12,877 nt of DNA, taken from assembly GCA_027886865.1 (NCBI GenBank), contig JAPCJR010000030.1:1-12877 (forward strand), written 5' to 3'. Within the stretch, counting starts at the first letter, position 1; each line of letters starts with the position of its first letter. Positions 1-5,789 of the stretch are shown in pieces. Under the pieces are notes generated by a model. The model searched no databases and was not told where the DNA came from. It was given only the letters and a program-made list of their open reading frames with translations. The position numbers and the translations under genes are program-made. The stretch is from Nitrososphaerota archaeon. Its GTDB lineage: Archaea; Thermoproteota; Nitrososphaeria; Nitrososphaerales; UBA183.

Positions 1-36
1 GTGACCGATGAAGTGCTCTTAGAATAGTGACAAGAC

Positions 37-2013
37 ATGAAGAGTCCCGGAAAATCTGCAGACAGTCACAAGAGTTCGAGCCGCTCTGTGACCCTCGCGC
101 TGCTGGTGATGGCTCAGTTTGTCGTTGTACTCGATTTCTCCATTGTGCAAATCGCCCTCCCCACGATGCGGGCCGAGCTAGGGATTTCGCTCGCTGACAG
201 CCAGTGGATCGTCAGCGCATACGGCCTTACCTTCGCTGGTTTCCTGCTTCTGAGCGGCCGGCTGTCCGACCTGTATGGTCGCCGCAGATTGTTCAGCATC
301 GGACTCGTACTGTTCGCTCTTTCCTCTTTGGCGGGTGGGCTGGCGCCTTCTGAGCTGGTCCTGATCGCCGCAAGAGCCGTGCAGGGGATTGGCGCTGCGA
401 TAGCTTCCGCGACCGGGCTGTCGCTCATAGTGGTTTCATTCTCCGAGGGCCCCGACCGCAACCGGGCTCTGAGTGTCTTTTCCGCCGTCTCCTCAGCCGC
501 TTTCGCCGCAGGGGTGATACTTGGCGGCGTCCTTACAGCGTCACTGGGCTGGCGTTCCGTGTTCTTCATCAACGTCCCGATTGGAATCATAGCTGCTCTC
601 CTGACACCCCTCTTCATCGCGGAAAGCCGCGGGCAGGCCAGCAACAGGCACCTTGACCTGCCAGGAGCTGCGTCTGTCACCGTCGGGTTGTCCCTTCTCG
701 TCTACGGACTGACGGAAGCGGCGAACACGAGCCTATCCTCCTACGAGACGCTGGTGCCTCTGGCGCTCTCGGTGGTGGTGCTGTCGGGTTTCCTGATAAT
801 CGAGGCGCGGACGAAGGCTCCGTTGATGCCTCTTAGCTTCCTCCGCCGGGGAACCGTGTTCACTGCGAATGCCATCGCAATTCTGACAATCTCCTGCATG
901 ACCAGCATGATCTTTCTCCTCACGATATACCTGCAGGAATTCCGGGGCTACTCTGCGTTGTCGGCGGGGCTCGCGTTCCTTCCAACCGCCCTGGTCTTCC
1001 TCGTCGTGGGTGGATTCCTCTCTGCCAGGTTCGTGACCCGCTTTGGGATGAAGAGCGTGCTGGTTTCGAGCATGGTCGTGCTCGCGCTGGGCTTCTTCCT
1101 GCTTTCGCGCATCAGCCTCGGCAGCTCCTATCTCCTATACGTGCTCCCTTCGATGCTAGTCGCTTCCTTGGGAGCCGCGTTCGCATTCACGGCCTTTAAC
1201 ATCGCGGCGCTGTCCGGAGCCAAACAAGGCGAAGAGGGCCTCGCCTCCGGGCTCGTGAACACCTCGACCCAGGTCGGGGGCCCGATCGGCCTTGCCATAG
1301 CCGTGACGATAGCGAGTACGATAGCTGCCGGTCTCACCGGGCGGACGATAGCAGCAGCTACCGTCGATGGATTCGGCTATGCTTTCCTTGGCAGCACCGT
1401 GATGGCCACGGTAGCCGTGGTTTTCGCACTGGCCCTCAGGGTCCCCAAGCCCACCGGAGCTCCGGCTCCCATCCTGCAGACTGAGCAGACCATTGTGGCG
1501 CCCACGGCCCAACCGAGAGTCGGCCCGGCCTCCGCAGTAGCCGCTGTTGGGAATCAGGAGATGGGGATAAAGAAGATCCTCCTCGCTGTGGATGGCTCTG
1601 AGAATGGGCAGAGGGCGGCTCTGACCGCCATGAAGCTCGCCAAAGACTATCGTGCAGAACTGTTGGTGCTGCGCGTTGTCAACGCGCCTACCGCGCTGAC
1701 TCCGACGGCGCAAAGAGGGCAGACATCTACCATCATTCAGCAGTTCTATGATTACGCCCAGAAGGATGCGACCGAATATGTTGACAATATCGTAGCAGAA
1801 GCCAGGACTTCCGGAGTCGCGTCCGTCAGAGGCGAGGTCGTCAGGGCGTCTTCTTCCCCGGCGTCCACCATAACGGAGAAGGCCGCGAGCGAACAAGCAG
1901 ACATCATCGTCATCGGGTCGAGAGGCCTTGACAGGCCCAAGAGGTTGTTCCTAGGAAGCGTCTCTTCAGGGGTCGTAGCAGACTCTGAGATTCAGGTTCT
2001 GGTCGTGAAATAG
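37..2013 (+). CDS. MFS drug:H+ antiporter (DHA2/EmrB-QacA type) fused to a C-terminal universal stress protein domain
   Basis: The protein is 658 residues. Residues ~15-475 form a 14-helix major facilitator of the DHA2 type. Visible signatures are the helix-1 motif LDFSIVQIALPTM (~32-44), motif A GRLSDLYGRRR (~74-84), motif B around RAVQGIG (~113-119) and motif C around AAGVILGG (~157-164). Such proteins export drugs or other small hydrophobic compounds using the proton gradient. After a Pro/Ala/Thr-rich linker (~475-508), residues 509-658 form a complete UspA-like domain with VDGS near its start and an intact nucleotide-binding signature G627-x2-G630-x9-G640-S641, so it probably binds ATP. 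The domain should sit in the cytoplasm after helix 14. The USP part may sense nucleotide or stress and tune transport, but that is inference. The ATG at 37 gives a normal short N-terminus; only 36 bases precede it, so its promoter is not judged. The substrate is unknown. Confidence 0.93.
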   Translation: MKSPGKSADSHKSSSRSVTLALLVMAQFVVVLDFSIVQIALPTMRAELGISLADSQWIVSAYGLTFAGFLLLSGRLSDLYGRRRLFSIGLVLFALSSLAGGLAPSELVLIAARAVQGIGAAIASATGLSLIVVSFSEGPDRNRALSVFSAVSSAAFAAGVILGGVLTASLGWRSVFFINVPIGIIAALLTPLFIAESRGQASNRHLDLPGAASVTVGLSLLVYGLTEAANTSLSSYETLVPLALSVVVLSGFLIIEARTKAPLMPLSFLRRGTVFTANAIAILTISCMTSMIFLLTIYLQEFRGYSALSAGLAFLPTALVFLVVGGFLSARFVTRFGMKSVLVSSMVVLALGFFLLSRISLGSSYLLYVLPSMLVASLGAAFAFTAFNIAALSGAKQGEEGLASGLVNTSTQVGGPIGLAIAVTIASTIAAGLTGRTIAAATVDGFGYAFLGSTVMATVAVVFALALRVPKPTGAPAPILQTEQTIVAPTAQPRVGPASAVAAVGNQEMGIKKILLAVDGSENGQRAALTAMKLAKDYRAELLVLRVVNAPTALTPTAQRGQTSTIIQQFYDYAQKDATEYVDNIVAEARTSGVASVRGEVVRASSSPASTITEKAASEQADIIVIGSRGLDRPKRLFLGSVSSGVVADSEIQVLVVK

Positions 2014-2017
2014 TTCG

Positions 2018-2050
2018 CTTTCTTTTGGAAAGTTACTTTCGCTCTTTTCT
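2018..2050 (+). terminator. T-rich probable transcription terminator after the MFS-USP gene
   Basis: Starting a few bases after the stop codon there are several T runs (TTTCTTTT, ACTTTC, CTCTTTTCT). A small stem CTTTC (2018-2022)/GAAAG (2028-2032) is also present, and GAAAG can pair again with CTTTC at 2036-2040. Archaeal termination is driven mainly by T runs, so this fits a terminator separating this gene from the CDGSH gene. It is a sequence-only call. Confidence 0.4.
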
Positions 2051-2133
2051 CCTAACTGTATTAGTACTAGCGCGGTCTCGACCACGGTGATGCGTGCGTC
2101 GAATCCGACGTCCAAGTGCGTTGGCAAATCATT

Positions 2134-2139
2134 GGGGGG
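2134..2139 (+). promoter_or_regulatory. G-rich ribosome binding site deciding the CDGSH gene start
   Basis: Six consecutive G residues end nine bases ahead of the ATG at 2149, a workable Shine-Dalgarno spacing. Another ATG lies at 2142, but it is in a different frame and too close to the G run. The start at 2149 is therefore preferred. Confidence 0.4.
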
Positions 2140-2148
2140 CAATGACCG

Positions 2149-2871
2149 ATGACCGAAATTCCAGAAAGAAAGATCGTAGTTTCCAAGGACGGGCCGTACG
2201 TCGTCTCGGGCGGAATCCCTCTCACGATGGAGATAATCGAGCCCAACGACGAGGGTCTTTCCTGGAACCTGAAGAGCGCGAAGACTTTCAAAACCGAGGA
2301 CGACTACAGGCTGTGCCGCTGCGGACACTCGAAGACCAAGCCATTCTGCGACGACTCGCACGCCAAAATCCGATTCGACGGCAAGGAGACCGCCACCCGG
2401 AAGCCTTACGAACGGCAGGCGGACATTTTCGACGGGGCTACGATGACACTGAGCGACGCGGAGCAGCTTTGCGCCTTCTCTCGTTTCTGCGACCCCGGGG
2501 GCAAGATATGGGGACTGATGGGTCAGACCGATGACCCTGATGCGCGCAAACTCGCCATCAGAGAGGAGAATCACTGTCTATCGGGCAGGCTTGTCCTTCA
2601 CGACAAGAAGACAGGGGAGGATATCGAACCAAAACTAAAGCCGTCGATTGGCATCGTCGAAGACCCCGCTCTTGGTTGCAGCGGTCCCCTCTATGTCCAG
2701 GGCGGAATAAGGGTGGAGTCCGAAGATGGCACCCCGTACGAGATACGGAACAGAGTGGCACTGTGCCGCTGCGGAGCGTCAGTGAACAAACCTTTCTGCA
2801 ATGGAAGCCACGCGAGCATCCGATTCAGAGACGGACTGGTGGAGTTCGTCAAGCTCAAGCCGGGCGAATAA
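2149..2871 (+). CDS. Double CDGSH iron-sulfur domain protein
   Basis: The protein is 240 residues with two CDGSH-type cluster-binding motifs. The first has C56, C58, C67 and H71 (CRCGHSKTKPFCDDSH); the second has C206, C208, C217 and H221 (CRCGASVNKPFCNGSH). Each 3Cys-1His set should hold a [2Fe-2S] cluster as in mitoNEET-type proteins. Between them lies a conserved central region with C108, C114 and C143 (LCAFSRFC and CLSGRL), which recurs in prokaryotic proteins of this architecture and may bind a further metal site. No signal peptide or membrane helix is visible, so it is probably a soluble cytoplasmic protein in electron or Fe-S cluster transfer. Its partner is unknown. It lies 135 bases after the MFS-USP gene, behind T-rich sequence, so it is probably transcribed separately; a TATA-like TGTATTAG lies near 2057. 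Confidence 0.93.
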   Translation: MTEIPERKIVVSKDGPYVVSGGIPLTMEIIEPNDEGLSWNLKSAKTFKTEDDYRLCRCGHSKTKPFCDDSHAKIRFDGKETATRKPYERQADIFDGATMTLSDAEQLCAFSRFCDPGGKIWGLMGQTDDPDARKLAIREENHCLSGRLVLHDKKTGEDIEPKLKPSIGIVEDPALGCSGPLYVQGGIRVESEDGTPYEIRNRVALCRCGASVNKPFCNGSHASIRFRDGLVEFVKLKPGE

Positions 2872-3071
2872 CGAGCGAGCGTACAGAATTCGGAAGTCTG
2901 GCGACGGCATTCCTCGGTTGAGCGCCTGGAGGGGCGGTACTTTTGGACAGCCAATCTGTATCGCCAGTGGCAGTCGCAGAGACAGATATCCAAGGCTCCT
3001 GCAGCACAGCTCCGACCTTGTTCAGTGCGACCGTCAAGCGCCGTCCCCGAAAGACGTTCTTCCTCGAACGC

Positions 3072-4175
3072 CTATTGCCCCACGCCGAGAGTGTTTCCTA
3101 TACCTGCGAGGAGCACCGTGTCCCCTTCCTTCGTCTTCTCGCGTATGAGCCTCTTGACCACGGCGGCCGCCTTCTCGGCCCCCTTGACAATCTCCTCCTT
3201 CATCGTGGCCATCACGTCGATGTCTCCCTCCTTGACGAGCACGGCGTATACAGGGATCCTGTGCTTGGCCGCGACCTCCTCTATCTGATATTTCTCGACG
3301 CCGATTCCGCCTATGGCCGCGCCCATGCCCTCTGCGACCTCGCCGGTCTCCTCACCCTCGAGCTTGGCTGCGGCGTCCACCATGATGATCGCGTTCGGAG
3401 TTACTTTCATCTCGTCTACCAGCCGCTCCATCGCCAACCCCGGCTGTCCGACGTAGCCCATCGGCCCCTCCGCCTTCATCACGTAGAGCGTCCTTCCCTC
3501 GTGGGCGGTAACCCAAACCACCGTGTCCTTGGCGACGAGCTGCTTGGGCCCGTCGGAAGAGAACTTGGCCGCCACCATCGGGCCGACGCCGTCTCCTATG
3601 GGGTTCCCCAGCTCAACCGATGCCATGGCCTTGGAGATGGTCTCCGCCTGGGCCATTATCTGGGGCAGGCTCATCTGCAGCTGCATGAGCGTCATGGAGG
3701 AGTTTGTCCTCTTGCCCTCGAGGTAGTAGTGTCGGACTATCTTGTGCATCAGCGTGAGACCGCTGGCCATCTCGATCAGGTTCTGTGCCACTGATTGGGA
3801 GACGGGGTCTGACCCCTTCATGAGGCTCCTGACCTCCTGTCGTATCCTCTCGTCGCTTGTGTCGACCAGGTGTTCGAGCTTGGGGACGATGCCGTTGGGG
3901 TCCATGGTCACGGGCATGATGGTGACGTAGTTGAGGAACTCGTCAACCCTCTCTGTCGTCTCTTTGCCGCCGCTTCCGTTTTTGTCGAGGTAACTGATGA
4001 CCTCCGCGCGAGCGCGGCTTTTCATGGACTCTAGCCTGTTCAGGGACCTCATGATGGCGCCCGTGGCCGTGAAGGTCTGTATCTTACCCCCATAGACTAT
4101 GAAGACGAAGAAGAGGCCAAATGATGCGAGGGATACTATGGTGCTGACGTCAAGCCCTGCAAGAAATCCCACCAT
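3072..4175 (-). CDS. DUF1512-type archaeal membrane-anchored protein of unknown function
   Basis: The 367-residue protein starts with one hydrophobic segment (~10-29), likely a membrane anchor, followed by a long soluble part. The central region has an RHYYLEGKRT stretch (~148-157) and LMQLQMSLPQIM (~163-174). Then comes a glycine-rich GNPIGDGVGPMVA (~190-202), and a C-terminal half with AEGPMGYVGQPG (~235-246), KLEGEETGEVAEGMGAAIGG (271-290) and GDTVLLAGIGNTLGVG near the end. I recognise this arrangement from memory as DUF1512, a family of unknown function known to me only from Thermoproteota-type archaea. The conserved glycine and acidic motifs suggest an enzymatic or nucleotide-related role, but no reaction can be assigned. 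The ATG at 4175 is preceded by GGGAGTGG on the minus strand as a possible ribosome binding site. A strong TATA-like TTTATAT lies about 100 bases upstream. Confidence 0.88.
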   Translation of the reverse strand: MVGFLAGLDVSTIVSLASFGLFFVFIVYGGKIQTFTATGAIMRSLNRLESMKSRARAEVISYLDKNGSGGKETTERVDEFLNYVTIMPVTMDPNGIVPKLEHLVDTSDERIRQEVRSLMKGSDPVSQSVAQNLIEMASGLTLMHKIVRHYYLEGKRTNSSMTLMQLQMSLPQIMAQAETISKAMASVELGNPIGDGVGPMVAAKFSSDGPKQLVAKDTVVWVTAHEGRTLYVMKAEGPMGYVGQPGLAMERLVDEMKVTPNAIIMVDAAAKLEGEETGEVAEGMGAAIGGIGVEKYQIEEVAAKHRIPVYAVLVKEGDIDVMATMKEEIVKGAEKAAAVVKRLIREKTKEGDTVLLAGIGNTLGVGQ

Positions 4176-4275
4176 CTAGTTTCCCACTCCCGAAAAGTCC
4201 GACTGCGCCGCCGTCCTAATCCCCTCATTTCGACTAATCTCTATCAATTTTGTCACTGGAAATTGCTATCGGGCG

Positions 4276-4305
4276 TCCAATATAAAGCTATTGGATGACC
4301 AATAT
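4276..4305. promoter_or_regulatory. Probable promoter/operator with three alternating CCAATA half-sites over a TATA box
   Basis: TCCAATA (4276-4282) pairs as an inverted repeat with TATTGGA (4289-4295) across six bases. TATTGG (4289-4294) pairs again with CCAATA (4299-4304) across four bases. The interval holds TTTATAT when read on the minus strand, a good archaeal TATA match, which could drive the DUF1512 gene with a leader of roughly 80 bases. On the plus strand the same core reads TATAAAG. Overlap of symmetric half-sites with a TATA box is the usual layout for an archaeal repressor site; the regulator is unknown. Bases 4266-4284 almost repeat at 11323-11341. Confidence 0.5.
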
Positions 4306-4338
4306 GAGAAAAGCATCGCGTCAGGTTTGGGAGAGGAG

Positions 4339-4458
4339 ATGCGTGTTTCCTCCCCCGAGCAAACTTGGGTGTCGCAGCACATCCGCAGAACTACGACCCC
4401 CTGCCGGGATTTTCGGATGCTTGGTTCAGGATTGAAGCAGCTTATGCGGAGAGAGTAA
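4339..4458 (+). CDS. Possible 39-residue small protein, doubtful
   Basis: An ATG at 4339 opens 39 codons ending in TAA. It is preceded by GGGAGAGGAG, giving a GGAG core about five bases from the ATG, and TATAAAG lies at 4281-4287 on the same strand, about 55 bases upstream. The predicted peptide is basic at its C-terminus (ends MRRE), has no hydrophobic segment and resembles nothing I recognise. Codon use does not clearly match the neighbours. It may simply be an open stretch in the upstream region of the DUF1512 gene. Confidence 0.18.
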   Translation: MRVSSPEQTWVSQHIRRTTTPCRDFRMLGSGLKQLMRRE

Positions 4459-4480
4459 CTGGATGCTCTTTAGCTATGGA

Positions 4481-5059
4481 CTAGGCCTTCTGCGTCGGTG
4501 TCTCTTGGTACTCGGTCGATGTGGCGAACTGGTGAGCGTACGACCAGAAGTCGTCCCAAGCTATCTCCTTCCATCTATCCACGCCGTTGGGAGCCTTGTA
4601 CCACTCGATGAGGATCTCGCGCCTGCCCGAGTGCAGGAGGGGAATGCCCGCCTTGCGTTTGTCGCTGATCTCAAACCATCTTTTCCCTATCTTGCAGAAG
4701 GTACCAGGGTCGAACGTAGGATTGAAACGCTTGCGAAGCTCTTGCTCGAAGAGTTCTGCTGGGACGGAATGAGTGACCTCCTTGTCGGTCATGATCTCGA
4801 AATTCAGCTTTCTGGCAAATCTCTCATCGACGACATCCTTGCGGTCGTCGGTGCGCTTCCAAGCATCGACCCCCTTTGAACTCATAATGGTGTCGAACGC
4901 CTCGGCGACGGCACTGAACTTCGCTCCCGCCTCCGGGCTCCAGTTCCTGTCAGGATGGTACTTCAGGGAGAGCCGTCGGAAGGCAACCTTGACCTCGGAA
5001 AGGTCTGCGTCTGAACGAACGCCAAGTTCTCGATAACACCGGTCAAGTTCCATCGTCAT
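4481..5059 (-). CDS. J-domain (DnaJ-like) protein with unrecognised C-terminal domain
   Basis: The N-terminal ~65 residues form a J-domain. It has YRELGV in helix I, FRRLSLKYHPDRN with the invariant HPD tripeptide that stimulates Hsp70 ATPase, and a closing helix with AKFSAVAEAFDTI. The remaining ~125 residues contain none of the DnaJ Gly/Phe, zinc-finger or substrate-binding regions. They are charged and aromatic-rich (for example KRWFEISDKRKAG and REILIEWYKAPNG) and I do not recognise them. The protein may recruit DnaK to a specific client, but that is inference. Three in-frame ATGs begin at 5065, 5059 and 5053. GGAGGG (complement of 5066-5071) directly abuts the first but lies six bases from the second, so 5059 is preferred, giving 192 residues. 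The zinc-ribbon gene diverges from the other side of its 5' region. Confidence 0.85.
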   Translation of the reverse strand: MTMELDRCYRELGVRSDADLSEVKVAFRRLSLKYHPDRNWSPEAGAKFSAVAEAFDTIMSSKGVDAWKRTDDRKDVVDERFARKLNFEIMTDKEVTHSVPAELFEQELRKRFNPTFDPGTFCKIGKRWFEISDKRKAGIPLLHSGRREILIEWYKAPNGVDRWKEIAWDDFWSYAHQFATSTEYQETPTQKA

Positions 5060-5065
5060 TTGCAT

Positions 5066-5071
5066 CCCTCC
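5066..5071 (-). promoter_or_regulatory. Shine-Dalgarno GGAGGG deciding the J-domain gene start
   Basis: The complement of 5066-5071 reads GGAGGG. It touches the ATG at 5065, too close to use well, and lies six bases from the next in-frame ATG at 5059, which is near-ideal spacing. Confidence 0.5.
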
Positions 5072-5176
5072 GCAGGGCAGACTCGGTCATCCGAATGTAA
5101 TCGTTCACTAGCCGACCCTCGCACAAAACTCATGGAACCCTTTGGGGTCTTATAATTGTTGTTTCGTTCATGTAAT

Positions 5177-5214
5177 TTCTGACTTCCGTCGTTTCAGAAT
5201 TCCTCGTTCTGAAA
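5177..5214. promoter_or_regulatory. Cluster of TTCTGA/TCAGAA inverted half-sites
   Basis: A perfect 8-base inverted repeat TTTCAGAA (5192-5199)/TTCTGAAA (5207-5214) has a seven-base spacer. A further TTCTGA lies at 5177-5182, giving three half-sites of alternating orientation. It could be a regulator-binding site or, if transcribed, a hairpin. It is 20-60 bases from the TATA-like sequence at 5149-5158. Confidence 0.35.
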
Positions 5215-5338
5215 ATTCGAGATATCGAGCCCACACTTCAGCGCCAAAGCAGACGGCAGTTCGGCTTCTACCCCAGCGTGTTCTGAACATGGCGCCTTTG
5301 AGGCTTGCCCCGAGTCAGGTTCGAATCATCACAACTTC

Positions 5339-5346
5339 TTATCTAT
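5339..5346 (+). promoter_or_regulatory. TATA-like box for the zinc-ribbon gene
   Basis: TTATCTAT is centred about 26 bases before the ATG at 5368. No ribosome binding site precedes that ATG, so the transcript is probably leaderless. This supports 5368 over the upstream in-frame ATG at 5305. Confidence 0.45.
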
Positions 5347-5367
5347 CACCGGCGATCTGCTCCTGAC

Positions 5368-5688
5368 ATGCCAACCATCTTCAAGAAGTGCCCCAACTGC
5401 GGGAAGAGGTTCGAGGTAGAGCACACGGGAGAGTCGGTCGAGAGGAAGACGGAGGTCGTGACGGAAGAGAAGTTGATCTCTACTCCTTCCATGATGGCGC
5501 CGAACCCTATGACTCCTGTGCTTGACACTCCGTATTCGAATCCGCCGACGGTCATGGTGGACGAGCTCATCGAGGAGGACGAATACACGGAGTCTTACAA
5601 GTGCAAGCATTGCGGTCACGTTTGGACAGAGAAGCATGAAGAGGTCGCGGACCTGGGACAGTTCAAGGACGTCGGCCCCGACCTCTGA
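5368..5688 (+). CDS. Small protein with a split zinc ribbon
   Basis: The protein is 106 residues, not recognised as a named family. It begins with CPNC (C8, C11) in KKCPNCGKRFEV and carries CKHC (C79, C82) in YKCKHCGHVWTEKH, so the two halves of a four-cysteine zinc ribbon are separated by about 67 residues. The insert is acidic and rich in Pro, Met, Thr and Val, looks disordered, and includes DELIEEDEYTES just before the second pair. The fold is typical of small archaeal nucleic-acid-binding or transcription-associated proteins, but no partner is indicated. The in-frame ATG at 5305 is rejected as start because the extra 21 residues overlap the TATA-like box and add nothing conserved. A 101-base gap precedes the next gene. 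Confidence 0.75.
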   Translation: MPTIFKKCPNCGKRFEVEHTGESVERKTEVVTEEKLISTPSMMAPNPMTPVLDTPYSNPPTVMVDELIEEDEYTESYKCKHCGHVWTEKHEEVADLGQFKDVGPDL

Positions 5689-5759
5689 TGACGTACACGC
5701 GTCACGCATGACTTGCGGACGACGCGGCCATCGGCCATGACAGCTCTGGTCAATCGAGG

Positions 5760-5767
5760 TCTAATAC
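5760..5767 (+). promoter_or_regulatory. TATA-like box for the 12-helix MFS gene
   Basis: TCTAATAC is centred about 26 bases ahead of the ATG at 5790, which fits a leaderless transcript and a promoter separate from the zinc-ribbon gene. Confidence 0.4.
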
Positions 5768-5789
5768 CCGAGCGCAACAATCCGGGTGG

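Larger units (their letters stand above)
4176..4480. other. 305-base intergenic region upstream of the DUF1512 gene
   Basis: The gap separates the J-domain gene from the DUF1512 gene, both on the minus strand. It holds the CCAATA/TATTGG inverted-repeat cluster with a TATA-like core at 4276-4305 and a doubtful 39-codon plus-strand reading frame at 4339-4458. The remaining sequence, including 4306-4338 and 4459-4480, shows no tRNA, no further repeat and no convincing coding signal. Confidence 0.6.
5072..5367. other. Divergent intergenic region between the J-domain and zinc-ribbon genes
   Basis: This ~300-base region separates two divergent genes. It contains CTTATAATTG at 5149-5158, a TATA-like core readable on both strands, a cluster of TTCTGA-type inverted half-sites at 5177-5214, and a TATA-like box at 5339-5346 for the zinc-ribbon gene. 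GGTTCGAATC at 5318-5327 looks like a tRNA T-loop but has no pairing arms. No gene is evident, although a 25-codon open stretch at 5289-5366 ends just before the zinc-ribbon ATG. Confidence 0.55.

Noticed and set aside
1156..1896. Minus-strand open frame of 246 codons inside the MFS-USP gene
   Set aside because: The Arg/Gly-rich protein has no recognisable motif, and the plus strand carries clear MFS and USP motifs across the same bases.
1561..2013. Separate USP gene starting at the internal ATG at 1561
   Set aside because: AGGAG touches this ATG with no spacing, and the upstream frame runs through without a stop, so a fusion is the simpler reading. Internal initiation cannot be fully excluded.
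2943..3794. Long plus-strand open frame of 283 codons overlapping the DUF1512 gene
   Set aside because: It lies antisense to a well-recognised gene, its protein is His/Leu/Arg-rich low-complexity with no domain, and such frames are common opposite GC-rich coding sequence.
5318..5327. GGTTCGAATC resembling a tRNA T-loop
   Set aside because: The flanking five bases do not pair (TCAGG with CATCA), and no acceptor stem, D-arm or anticodon arm could be built around it.
5289..5366. 25-codon open frame ending two bases before the zinc-ribbon ATG, possible leader peptide
   Set aside because: The likely TATA box for the downstream gene falls inside it, so it would not be on the same transcript.
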